From the NCBI GenBank assembly GCA_020443325.1, contig JAGRIK010000319.1:1-48285 (forward strand): a stretch of 48,285 bases of DNA, read 5' to 3'. The translations under genes were made by a program, and so were the position numbers. This document shows, piece after piece, positions 34,145 through 43,132 of this stretch; positions within the stretch are counted from its first letter, which is position 1; every line of letters begins with the position of its first letter. The notes below the pieces were generated by a model. That model had not been told where the DNA came from. It worked only from the letters and a program-made list of their open reading frames with translations, and did not search any database. Source of the stretch: Halioglobus sp. GTDB lineage: Bacteria > Pseudomonadota > Gammaproteobacteria > Pseudomonadales > Halieaceae.

Positions 34145-36574
34145 ATGGCGGGAAAAATTCAGTTTGGCGACTGGGTATGGGACCCCAACACCCTCGAGTT
34201 GCGCAACGGATCGCGCATCACGACGCTGGAACCACGCGTTGCCAAACTATTCGAATTCCTGATCGCGAACCCCGACGAAATACTGAGTCACGACCGTCTC
34301 GTCGAAGCCGTCTGGGACGGGCGCACAGTGTCTGACGAAGCGGTGCGCCGCGCTGTTTTCAGTCTCCGTCGGGCATTCGATGTTGGTGACACCGACAGCT
34401 ATATTCGCACCATTCATAAAAAGGGCTACATCGCGAGCTTCCCGGAGCCGGTGGCGGCGGGAGATGAGGTAACGGCCAGCGGGACCATACCAACACCCCT
34501 GCCGGAATCAGCCGAGCCGGATGTTGCGCCGGCCCCTGCGATGCCGCCTGAGACGGCTCCGGCGGCGACGGCAGTTTTATCTCCATTGCCTAAACTGCTT
34601 AAAATTATTGGCGTGGTCGCACTGGTGGTTGCGGCCCTGACGCGTATTGACTGGTGGGAGCATGACGCTCCATTCGGAAAATCGTCAAATTCGGCGGATG
34701 TAGCCACGACGATTGCGGTACTACCGCTTGTCAATCTCAGTGAAGGCACGGATAACGAGTTTCTTTCCGATGGCTTGTCCGAAGAATTGCTGGGAACACT
34801 GGCGCGCAATCGTGGGCTGCGGGTCACGGCCCGCAGTTCTGCGTTTCAGTTCAAAGGGCAAAACCACGATATCCGTGACGTTGGTGAACGCCTGGGGGTG
34901 CGCTACGTGTTAGAAGGCACAGTGCGCAGCCTGGGGGAGCGGGTGCGGATTAACGTCCGACTGGTTGACGCCGAAAGCGGTACGCAGTTGTGGGCAGAGA
35001 CATATGACCGAACCATGGTCAACTGGTTCGACCTGCAACAGGACGTCGCGGTGGAAGTGGCGCGCGCGCTGAATGTCATGCTGCAGCATGGCGAGGTGAC
35101 CACACCGCCTCCGGGAGTGACCAACAATGTTGAAGCGCACCTGGAGGTTCTGCGCGCCCGCCAGCTTCTCGCCACGCACTCCGTGGCCGATGCAGAGCAG
35201 GCCATCGAGCATTTGCAGCGCGCTCTCACCCTGGATTCCAGGTATGCGGTAGCCTATGCCTGGCTTGCCGATGCCATTCTGATCAAGGCCGAGTCAACCA
35301 CAGGTATCGAGGGGGCCCGATCGACTGTGGCCCCCCTGTTAGATAAAGCACTGGAACTGGATCCAGGGCTTGGCGAGGCCTACGCATTGCGTTCCATGCT
35401 GACCGACGATGCTGATATAGCGGAGGCAGATCTACGCCGTGGGCTGGAACTTAATCCCAGCTATGCTCGCGGTTACGAGTTGCTCACTCAATTGCAGATG
35501 GCATCGCCAAAATTTTCGGAAAGTATGCAGGGGGGAGATTCGAGGCAGCTGGAAATGGCGACGGAGTCGATAGATCGAGCCATCGCACTCGACCCACTCT
35601 CGCCGAATAATTTCCATACCAAGGCAGGGCTCATGATGAGGATGGGCTATTGGCCGGAGGCTGCTGAAGCGAATCGTCATGCACTTGAGCTGAACCCACA
35701 GTTTCGTGGTGCGCTGATGGCGTTGGGAACAATACTGGCGATAGAGGGCAATTTTGCCGAGGCCATCGACTACACGGAGCGGGCGGTGGCTCTCGACCCG
35801 CGGGCCGTCCTGCTGCGAAGCCAGTTGGTTTTGCTATACCTCACAGTGGGTGACTTCGATGGCGCGCGCCTGGTAATCACCCCGGTTGATATTCGACAGC
35901 CTGATACAGACAATGCGCCAACCGTCAGTCCCGCGTCCGCAGCCGGTGACAAGCTATTGCTACTCTGGTCCGCGGGTGATATCGAACACGCCGCTGACAT
36001 GATCTACAGCGGGGTCGTCACACACTCTGTGGCTACACCACAGATACTGCTCACTCAGGCACTGGTGGACAAGAACTTTGCACGCGCGCTGGCGTTACTT
36101 TTGCCGACCCTCCCCTTCACAGAATCCCTGCCACCCCAAGCCAGCGGGTGGGGTTTGTACGCCTATGCGAATCTGGCGCAGTTACTCTTATTGAGTGGCG
36201 ATGAAAGCGCGGCAGCCCGTCTCGAGATGCTGATTGAAGAGCGTATGAAAGTTCTCGAATCGCGTTTCCCTCGCTATGCCATCCTGAACGATCAGGTGCG
36301 GGCGGTCTTGCTGGCACGGGCCGGGCGCAACGAGGACGCGTGCGCCGCTCTTGAGCGCGCTTATACGCCCGCTCCCAGGCTTTACTGGAGGATGATCGAG
36401 AGTAACCCGGCCTTCGATGGCATGCGTTCTACACCCTGCTTCCAGACATTGGCAACACGCCTCAATGCGCATCTGGTCGCCGAACGTGTACGCGTCGATG
36501 AGATGCGACGAACCGGTCAGATTCCTGATCGGGTGAAAGGCAATACGAAAACCACGACTGGCGCGGCGTTGTAA
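34145..36574 (+). CDS. Membrane-bound winged-helix/FlgO-like/TPR transcriptional regulator (CadC-like)
   Basis: An 809-residue protein. Residues 1-100 are an OmpR/PhoB-type winged helix (ILSHDRLVEAVWDGRTVSDEAVRRAVFSLR is the recognition region). A Pro/Ala-rich linker precedes one membrane helix at about 145-166. Residues about 187-315 are a FlgO/TolB-like domain (IAVLPLVNLS, GLSEELLGTLAR, VRYVLEGTVRS, LWAETYDR). From about 330 to the end are tetratricopeptide-like helices. The DNA-binding part is cytoplasmic and the rest periplasmic, so it can sense an envelope signal and act on DNA directly, as CadC does. The TonB-dependent receptor starts 22 bases downstream and is a likely regulatory target and operon partner. 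Confidence 0.9.
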   Translation: MAGKIQFGDWVWDPNTLELRNGSRITTLEPRVAKLFEFLIANPDEILSHDRLVEAVWDGRTVSDEAVRRAVFSLRRAFDVGDTDSYIRTIHKKGYIASFPEPVAAGDEVTASGTIPTPLPESAEPDVAPAPAMPPETAPAATAVLSPLPKLLKIIGVVALVVAALTRIDWWEHDAPFGKSSNSADVATTIAVLPLVNLSEGTDNEFLSDGLSEELLGTLARNRGLRVTARSSAFQFKGQNHDIRDVGERLGVRYVLEGTVRSLGERVRINVRLVDAESGTQLWAETYDRTMVNWFDLQQDVAVEVARALNVMLQHGEVTTPPPGVTNNVEAHLEVLRARQLLATHSVADAEQAIEHLQRALTLDSRYAVAYAWLADAILIKAESTTGIEGARSTVAPLLDKALELDPGLGEAYALRSMLTDDADIAEADLRRGLELNPSYARGYELLTQLQMASPKFSESMQGGDSRQLEMATESIDRAIALDPLSPNNFHTKAGLMMRMGYWPEAAEANRHALELNPQFRGALMALGTILAIEGNFAEAIDYTERAVALDPRAVLLRSQLVLLYLTVGDFDGARLVITPVDIRQPDTDNAPTVSPASAAGDKLLLLWSAGDIEHAADMIYSGVVTHSVATPQILLTQALVDKNFARALALLLPTLPFTESLPPQASGWGLYAYANLAQLLLLSGDESAAARLEMLIEERMKVLESRFPRYAILNDQVRAVLLARAGRNEDACAALERAYTPAPRLYWRMIESNPAFDGMRSTPCFQTLATRLNAHLVAERVRVDEMRRTGQIPDRVKGNTKTTTGAAL

Positions 36575-36596
36575 TCACGGGAGCGCAGGGGGGTGC

Positions 36597-38843
36597 ATGT
36601 ATCAGGAGCACATCAGGCCGCATCTACTCTCGCTTGCACTGTACACAGCTTTTGCATTGAATCCAGCTATAGGCTCGGCTGCCGATACTGCGCCTGGTGC
36701 AGGCACTGGCACACTCGAAGAGGTCATCGTCACCGCACGCCGGCGCGACGAGTCATTGATAGCCGTACCCATGTCGCTTACGCGACTTGACGGCGCCACC
36801 CTTGAAGCGCTGCAATACAGGGATATCGATGAATTTCTGAGTCTAAGTCCGGGCGTACTCGTTTACGGCGGTGGTGATCGCGTCAGTTCGCAGATTACCA
36901 TTCGCGGTGTAGTCACTCCGGGAGACCTTGTTGAACCCGGCAACGCGGTGTATGTCGACGAGATCTACTCCTCGGGTATGCGCACCCTGTTGCCGGGTTT
37001 CTATGATATCGAGTCTGTCCAGGTGCTCAAGGGCCCCCAGGCCGGACTCTATGGGCGCAATACCACGGGCGGTGCTGTGCTTATTACTACCGGCCAGCCG
37101 ACCGGGGAACTGGAGGCACGCCTCGATACCAGCTATGCGCAGTACGGCTCCAAGGTGGTCAATGGCACGGTCAATGTACCGGTTTCGGATACCTTACGAA
37201 TGAGGTCGACACTCTGGTACAGCGATCGCGATGGCGGCTACTACAAGAGTCAGGTACTCGATAAGAACATCGACACCACACGTGAGCGCGGCGGGCGCCT
37301 CACCTTCGCCGTCCTGCCCAACGAGCGCATTGCAATTACAGTGACCGGTGAATACGACGAGATCAAGTCGGTCGGCTTTCGCTTTGCCGATGGTTTGGTG
37401 GAGGGTGGCCAACTCGGCCCGCCTCCGCTGCCGCCCGAGGCCCGCCGCAATGTGCTGCGCGATGACCTTGGTGGTCTTGAGCAGGAACTTGGTGGGGTCA
37501 ATGGCAAGCTGGATCTCGACACCAACCTGGGCGCGTTCATTGCCGTGGCTGGCTGGCGTCAGGTTAAGGCACACGGACCGGGGGGAGACTGGGATGGGAC
37601 GGCGTACGAGGCCTCGTATGCAGACTATCTGGTTAATCCCTCTAATCCGCTAGCGATCCCGTCACCGCAGGTATTGATTCTCAATGACCGCGACAGGAAC
37701 CTGAATGCCGAGGTCCGTTTTATTACGCCCGAAAACAGCGGCCCGCTGCGCACACAGGTCGGTGTGAGCTACTTCGAGGAAACGACGCGATTATTCATGC
37801 AGATTGCACCGGCGCGTGACTTCGCGCAGATCCTGGCGGCCGAAAACAAGGATGGCGACGCCACGCGGCGGACCAATCAGGTCACCACATCCTGGGCCGG
37901 TTTCACGGAGTTGATCTGGACACCTGCGGAGAAAATCGAGGTCACGGCAGACCTCCGTTACACCCACGATCGAAAGAAGGTCGACTCAGAACTTACGGCA
38001 AGTGGCTATTATTCAAGCAGCGGTTCCGCCTCGGTGACGCACGATGAGAGTGACATTTTTGGAAATTGGTCGCCGGGGATCACCCTGGCATATATGCCTG
38101 ACGAGACCCTGACGCTCTTTGGAAAATATGTGCGCGGCTTCCGCGCCGGCGGTTTCAACGCGCTGGTGTATAACCCTGAGCTGTTGCAATACGATTCCGA
38201 GGAAGCCCATAACTACGAGTTGGGACTCAAGACCCTGTTGTTCGACGGGAGACTGGAGATGGGGACCAGTGTGTTTTACCTGCGCATCAATGACTCCCTT
38301 GTTCCAGTCTCCGACCCCGGTGACTTCGTATCCCTCAACCCACTGCAAAACTTGGGGGTTGCTGAAACGACAGGGCTCGAGATCGACCTGGCAGCACGTA
38401 TCACCGATGGACTTTCACTCAGCGCCTCAGGAGGCGCTTACCATTACGCCTTCTCGCACGACGGCCCGAACTTTTTCAAGACGCGCCCGTACGCGCCGGA
38501 CTACACGGCGAGCCTTGTATCGAATTACCAACATCCCCTCACCAGTACACTTACCGGAATTGCCTCACTTGGCTTTCGGCATCGCCATGGCGGCAGAGTG
38601 CCGGTAGGGGATGACGTTCGGTTGGACTCATACAATCTGCTCGATACACAGCTCGGAATTCGCTACAAACAAATGGAACTCACCGGTTTTGTCCGTAATG
38701 CGCTCGATGACAACTTTGTTATCGATAACTGGTTTCCCCCTGAAGGCCAGTGGCGCTATCTTGGGGCGAATTTAGCCTCGTCACGTACCAGAATTCGCGA
38801 TACTGGCAGGGTGTTTGGCATACGCTTTACCGTCATTCTTTAG
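36597..38843 (+). CDS. TonB-dependent outer-membrane receptor
   Basis: A 748-residue outer-membrane beta-barrel receptor. A signal peptide (about residues 1-29) is followed by a TonB-box region, EEVIVTARRR, at 41-50. A plug domain has DIDEFLSLSPGVLVYGGGDR, ITIRGV, YVDEIYSSG and VQVLKGPQAGLYGRNTTGGAV. The barrel ends in a C-terminal strand with GVFGIRFTVIL-like aromatic/hydrophobic alternation. It imports a large nutrient using TonB energy; the plug resembles receptors for non-siderophore organic substrates, but the ligand is unknown. The gene follows the wHTH-TPR regulator by 22 bases and precedes a pectinacetylesterase-like lipoprotein, which may process or release the same substrate. Confidence 0.94.
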   Translation: MYQEHIRPHLLSLALYTAFALNPAIGSAADTAPGAGTGTLEEVIVTARRRDESLIAVPMSLTRLDGATLEALQYRDIDEFLSLSPGVLVYGGGDRVSSQITIRGVVTPGDLVEPGNAVYVDEIYSSGMRTLLPGFYDIESVQVLKGPQAGLYGRNTTGGAVLITTGQPTGELEARLDTSYAQYGSKVVNGTVNVPVSDTLRMRSTLWYSDRDGGYYKSQVLDKNIDTTRERGGRLTFAVLPNERIAITVTGEYDEIKSVGFRFADGLVEGGQLGPPPLPPEARRNVLRDDLGGLEQELGGVNGKLDLDTNLGAFIAVAGWRQVKAHGPGGDWDGTAYEASYADYLVNPSNPLAIPSPQVLILNDRDRNLNAEVRFITPENSGPLRTQVGVSYFEETTRLFMQIAPARDFAQILAAENKDGDATRRTNQVTTSWAGFTELIWTPAEKIEVTADLRYTHDRKKVDSELTASGYYSSSGSASVTHDESDIFGNWSPGITLAYMPDETLTLFGKYVRGFRAGGFNALVYNPELLQYDSEEAHNYELGLKTLLFDGRLEMGTSVFYLRINDSLVPVSDPGDFVSLNPLQNLGVAETTGLEIDLAARITDGLSLSASGGAYHYAFSHDGPNFFKTRPYAPDYTASLVSNYQHPLTSTLTGIASLGFRHRHGGRVPVGDDVRLDSYNLLDTQLGIRYKQMELTGFVRNALDDNFVIDNWFPPEGQWRYLGANLASSRTRIRDTGRVFGIRFTVIL

Positions 38844-39085
38844 TTCGGGGCGCATAAATGTGTCCTGAATCGCCCCAGTGATGAATCCCATGCGCTACCG
38901 CGAACGACTTGATACTTCCATCGTGGGTAACCCTGCACATCTATCTGATTGATTTTTCGTCAATAACAGAAACCTCACGAATACATAACAGTTCCCTCAC
39001 ACACAAGTTGAGTACTTCTGCTTTTATTCCTCAGACCGAAGGATGGAGTGCGTCACTCTGTTCGAAACTCGATGGAGAGAAAGCC

Positions 39086-40261
39086 ATGAATATACCTGAA
39101 ACAATCCCAGGGAAGTCGATCACGCCAGTGACCCGTCTGGCGTTTATGGCAGTTGCGACAGTTTTCTTTGCAGGAATAGCCGGATGCTCCGGCGGCGACA
39201 ACGCCACAGCGACCTACACACCGGAGCAAAAGGCTCCCTTCCAGGAGCTGTATGATCAGGGAATTGACCGCTACTTGGGTAAATACACCCCCATGCTGGC
39301 CGAAACCGAAGGGGACGTAGTAACCCATACATTTGGCAAGGGCGATGGGCCACTTTGCCTCTTTGGCAAAGAATATCGTATGGCCACACGCGACATGGGT
39401 TCACGCGAGCTCATGATTGTATTGCGCGGCGGTGGTTCCTGCACTTCCCAATCCTGTTTCCTGGCTTTCCCGGCGGGGGAGGCGGGCATTCCAAAACTCG
39501 GTATTCTTGACCCGGAACGCAACGGCAATCCGGTAGCCGCATGGAATACAGCCTATCTCCCATACTGCGATGGCGGCCTCTTCGTAAGCGATGTAGATAC
39601 CGATAGCGATGGAGACGGCCAGATCGATCGATTCCAACGGGGCTTGCATAACCTGTCCGCAGCGCTGGACGTGGTTGCGTCCACGTTTCCATCCCCTAGC
39701 CGCATTCTGCTCTCGGGAGTGAGTGCAGGTGGATTCGGTGCCTCGTTCGCACTGCCACTGGTGCGCAAACTATATCCGGATGTACCCATCGACCTGATCA
39801 ACGATTCGGGTATTGGATTGTTCAATCCGGATGAGCCGCAGGCCGTGGCGGAAACTTTCAAGGAATGGAACGCCGCCGCGTTCTTCCCTGCCAGTTGCAC
39901 CTCCTGCATCGGCCCGGCAGGCTACCTTACTGATTTCCACAAGTGGGAGCTCGGACAAGACGCTAATTTCAGACTGGGAATGCTCAGTTTCAATCACGAT
40001 CAACGCATCTCCAAAGGCTATGGCGGCTACGACACCAATGAGGAGTTTGAACTCGCCCTGGAAGCCGTTCTATCTGACATCGAGACCGCGTACCCGGAAC
40101 GCATGCATAGCTTCACCCCCGATGGTTTAGCGCACACTTTCCTACTCGATGGACTTGACATCAGGAACGCACTGGATGTGACTGCGGGTGGTGTGTCCGC
40201 CATGGACTGGATAACCGCTATGCTGAATGACTCTCCTGATTGGGTGTCGGTTGGTGACTAG
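39086..40261 (+). CDS. Pectinacetylesterase-family lipoprotein hydrolase
   Basis: A 391-residue protein with a lipobox ending GIAGC (Cys near residue 33). RGGGSCTSQSCFL matches the oxyanion-loop region of pectinacetylesterase/NOTUM-like hydrolases. LLSGVSAGGFGASFALP gives the nucleophile Ser213 in GVSAGG. The catalytic Asp and His are probably in the last third (DGLAHTFLLDG contains a likely His). NDSGIGLFNPDEPQ and an internal CTSCIGP cysteine pair also fit. It is expected to remove acyl groups from a polymer or ester at the cell surface. GGAGA precedes ATG 39086; the frame open to 38909 lacks signal features. A Ca-binding-like DTDSDGDGQIDRF loop lies near residue 170. Confidence 0.85.
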   Translation: MNIPETIPGKSITPVTRLAFMAVATVFFAGIAGCSGGDNATATYTPEQKAPFQELYDQGIDRYLGKYTPMLAETEGDVVTHTFGKGDGPLCLFGKEYRMATRDMGSRELMIVLRGGGSCTSQSCFLAFPAGEAGIPKLGILDPERNGNPVAAWNTAYLPYCDGGLFVSDVDTDSDGDGQIDRFQRGLHNLSAALDVVASTFPSPSRILLSGVSAGGFGASFALPLVRKLYPDVPIDLINDSGIGLFNPDEPQAVAETFKEWNAAAFFPASCTSCIGPAGYLTDFHKWELGQDANFRLGMLSFNHDQRISKGYGGYDTNEEFELALEAVLSDIETAYPERMHSFTPDGLAHTFLLDGLDIRNALDVTAGGVSAMDWITAMLNDSPDWVSVGD

Positions 40262-40443
40262 CAGAAACGCGACTGCCAGGCCGCGAAACTCCTCAAATGG
40301 GTTTAACCTGGTGGTCCCGTTACACTGCCTTATCCAGGCAAGTGCTCGTCGCAGGCAGCATTGCGTTCTCTTTGCGCCGCTTGCAATGACTGCAGTAACT
40401 CTTGTAGGGTTCATGTCTTACTGACATCTATGGGGCACGAGCC

Positions 40444-41991
40444 TTGAAACGGGAATGCCTTCCACTACTGACACTGCTCGCGCTCTGTATGCTATTGGCA
40501 ACGCCGGTCAGCCACGCGTTCCACCCCATTTCCACCAAACTGGATTTCATCACCACCTATCCCACTTATCCCAGGGTGAATTACGGCAGCGGTGCCCAGG
40601 CGCAGGCGGTGCGCCGTGGCGAGTACCTCGCGCAGCTCGGTGACTGCCTGGCCTGCCATACCACCACTGACGGCGGCCAGGCATTTGCCGGGGGCCTGCC
40701 GATTCCAACCCCGTTCGGCACGTTCTACACACCCAATATCACGCCCGACGCCGAGACTGGCCTCGGCAAGTGGAGCGAAGACGATTTTATCAACGTGATG
40801 AAAGAGGGCATCCGGCCGGACGGGTCAAACTCGTTTCCGGCATTCCCCTTTGTCTATTTCAATCGCGTGAAAGAATCGGACCTCAAGGATTTATGGGCCT
40901 ACTTACAGGCGATTCCTGCCGTCAATCGTGAGAACAAGGGCAACACCCTGCCGTTTCCCGCCAATGTCCGGTTGGCGCAGTACGGCTGGAAGCTTCTATT
41001 CTTCTATCCCGATCGCGGCGACTTCGTGCCCGACACATCCAGGTCCGATGCCTGGAATCGCGGTGCGTACATCGTTGAGGGGCTCGGTCACTGCAGTATG
41101 TGCCACACGCCGATGAACCTGCTCGGTGCGGCAAAGAACAAGTACTACCTCACCGGCCAACTGATCGAGGGCTACTGGGCACCGGATATTACGAAGCGCG
41201 GGCTGGAGACGGCGAAGCGCTACCAGGTGGCGGATGTCTTTGCTGACGGCGAGTTGATCAACAAGGCGGGCGATGTCCGCGGCCCGATGGCGGACGTCAA
41301 CCACAACAGCCTGCAGCACATGACCGACGCCGATGCGCTGGCTGTTGCCGAGTACCTGAAATCTGTTGAGAGCAAGCAACCGTATGACGCGGGCGATATC
41401 AAGGCGAGCCAGCCGCGGCTGAAACGCGGGGAACAGGTGTTCTGGAATGCCTGCAACGTCTGCCATGTCAACGGCGAGGCAGGCGCACCGCGCATCAAGG
41501 ACAGCGCCAACTGGTGGCGACGACTACAGGCCAGGCCGGTATCGGCGCTCTATCGGCACGCCGTCCAGGGTTTCAACAATATGCCGGCTCGCGGTGCCTG
41601 CGTCACCTGCGACAACGAGGACGTGGAGGCGGCGGTGGACTACATCATCAGGAAAGCGCTGACGGCCTCGCAGTGGCGCATGTATACCGACAAGGTGAAA
41701 GTGCCGCGCACCGAGGCCACGAATACGGCAACCGGCAAGCAGGTCTACCGCGAGTCCTGTGCCACCTGCCACGACAAGGGTAAGCTCGGTGCGCCGGTGC
41801 TGGGCGACAAACAGCAGTGGGCAGTACTGCTGGACAAGAATTTCGATGTGCTGTTGCACAACACGCTACAGGGCATCAACGGCATGCCCGCCAAAGGTGG
41901 GTGTACCTCGTGCACCGGCGAGGACGTCATCTCAGCAGTGAAGTACATGGCCGAGCAGGCCGCGCCCGACAAGGATTATTCTCTATGGTAG
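40444..41991 (+). CDS. Tetrahaem c-type cytochrome linked to the caa3 oxidase operon
   Basis: A 515-residue periplasmic protein with a signal peptide ending SHA (residue 25). It has four haem motifs: C68-C71-H72, C217-C220-H221, C337-C340-H341 and C439-C442-H443. The first two domains resemble the double-haem cytochromes of alcohol/aldehyde dehydrogenase complexes (FAGGLPIPTPFGTFYTPNITPD). The last two resemble cytochrome c5, each with an extra Cys pair (CVTC, CTSC) and the INGMPAKGGC-type Met ligand region. The only suitable start in frame is TTG at 40444, preceded by GGGGCACGAG; an ATG at 40489 would cut the signal short. Its last 7 bases overlap coxB. It likely feeds electrons to the oxidase. 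Confidence 0.9.
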   Translation: MKRECLPLLTLLALCMLLATPVSHAFHPISTKLDFITTYPTYPRVNYGSGAQAQAVRRGEYLAQLGDCLACHTTTDGGQAFAGGLPIPTPFGTFYTPNITPDAETGLGKWSEDDFINVMKEGIRPDGSNSFPAFPFVYFNRVKESDLKDLWAYLQAIPAVNRENKGNTLPFPANVRLAQYGWKLLFFYPDRGDFVPDTSRSDAWNRGAYIVEGLGHCSMCHTPMNLLGAAKNKYYLTGQLIEGYWAPDITKRGLETAKRYQVADVFADGELINKAGDVRGPMADVNHNSLQHMTDADALAVAEYLKSVESKQPYDAGDIKASQPRLKRGEQVFWNACNVCHVNGEAGAPRIKDSANWWRRLQARPVSALYRHAVQGFNNMPARGACVTCDNEDVEAAVDYIIRKALTASQWRMYTDKVKVPRTEATNTATGKQVYRESCATCHDKGKLGAPVLGDKQQWAVLLDKNFDVLLHNTLQGINGMPAKGGCTSCTGEDVISAVKYMAEQAAPDKDYSLW

Positions 41992-43088
41992 GCCTGTTTC
42001 GCTTGTTGGTGGCGTGCGTGTTGCTCAGCCCTGTCCTGGTGGCTGCCCAGGTCAATATGCCGCGCGGGGTGACATCCGTCAGCCAGGATATTTACGGTCT
42101 GCATATGTATGTGATCTGGATCGTGGTCGGCATCATGGCGGTGGTCTACGGCGTGATCATTTACTCGCTGGTCAGGCACCGCAAATCCAGGGGCGCTGTC
42201 GCCGCCACTTTCTCCGAGAACAACCTGCTGGAAATTGTATGGACGGTGATACCCCTGATTATCATCACCGCAATCGCCATCCCGTCGATTCGGGTGTTGA
42301 TCGAGATGGATGATTACGACGCTGCCGACCTGACAATCAAGATCACTGGCCACCAGTGGAAGTGGCAGTACGAGTACCTGGATCACGGCGTGGGTTTTTT
42401 CAGCCTGCTGACCACGCCGATGGCGGAAGTCGTCGGCGTTGAAGAAAAAGATCAATGGTATCTGCTGGAAGTGGACGAACCACTGGTGCTGCCAACCGAT
42501 CGCAAGGTCCGCTTTGTCGTGACCTCCAACGATGTGATTCACTCCTGGTGGGTGCCCGAGCTCGGGATCAAGCGCGACGCCGTACCGGGCTACATGTACG
42601 AGGCGTGGGCGCGCATCCAGGAGCCGGGTATCTATCGCGGCCAGTGCGCCGAACTCTGTGGTGTCAACCACGGCTTCATGCCCATTGTCGTGAAAGCTGT
42701 CGCACCGGAGGATTTCGACAAGTGGATTGCAGCGCGCGCCAGCGCCGCGCCGCCGGTAACCTCGGACCACAACTGGACCCTGCCCGTGGCGATGGAGCGC
42801 GGTGCCGCGCTCTACGACCAGCACTGCGCCGCCTGCCACCGGGCTGATGGCAACGGCATGCCGCCCACGTTCCCGGCGCTGCGCGACAGCTCTATCGCCA
42901 CCAGCACCGATGTCAACCGACACATAGACCTGGTCATGAACGGTGTGCCCAACACCGCAATGCAGGCCTACGCACCGCAGTTGGACGACGAGGAACTGGC
43001 CGCGATTATTACCTACGAGCGCAACGCCTGGGAGCACGACACCGGCGACCTGGTGCAACCTTCACAAATACAGGCGCGCAGACGATGA
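41985..43088 (+). CDS. coxB: Cytochrome c oxidase subunit II with C-terminal cytochrome c (caa3 type)
   Basis: A 367-residue protein with a signal or first helix and two membrane helices (about 40-62 and 85-104). The CuA ligands are all present: H186, C221, E223, C225, H229 and M232 in HSWWVPE and CAELCGVNHGFM. A fused cytochrome c domain carries C281-C284-H285. Subunit II receives electrons from cytochrome c and passes them to haem a; the fusion defines the caa3 type. ATG 41985 overlaps the end of the tetrahaem gene by 7 bases, and the longer frame to 41817 lies inside that gene. A 15-codon frame (43085-43132) begins at its stop. Confidence 0.95.
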   Translation: MVGLFRLLVACVLLSPVLVAAQVNMPRGVTSVSQDIYGLHMYVIWIVVGIMAVVYGVIIYSLVRHRKSRGAVAATFSENNLLEIVWTVIPLIIITAIAIPSIRVLIEMDDYDAADLTIKITGHQWKWQYEYLDHGVGFFSLLTTPMAEVVGVEEKDQWYLLEVDEPLVLPTDRKVRFVVTSNDVIHSWWVPELGIKRDAVPGYMYEAWARIQEPGIYRGQCAELCGVNHGFMPIVVKAVAPEDFDKWIAARASAAPPVTSDHNWTLPVAMERGAALYDQHCAACHRADGNGMPPTFPALRDSSIATSTDVNRHIDLVMNGVPNTAMQAYAPQLDDEELAAIITYERNAWEHDTGDLVQPSQIQARRR

Positions 43089-43132
43089 GCACGGTACAAG
43101 CAGTCTATTTGAGGAATGGGACCCATGGCTAA
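43085..43132 (+). CDS. Putative 15-residue coupling ORF between coxB and coxA
   Basis: The coxB stop overlaps an ATG (ATGA) that opens a 15-codon frame, MSTVQAVYLRNGTHG. Its TAA lies 8 bases inside coxA. If translated it could carry ribosomes from coxB to the coxA start. There is no evidence that the peptide itself has a function. Confidence 0.25.
   Translation: MSTVQAVYLRNGTHG

Noticed and set aside
40425-40445. CTATGGGGCACGAGCC resembling the repeat stem arm
   Set aside because: It is short and imperfect, with no loop motif or complementary arm nearby; probably chance.
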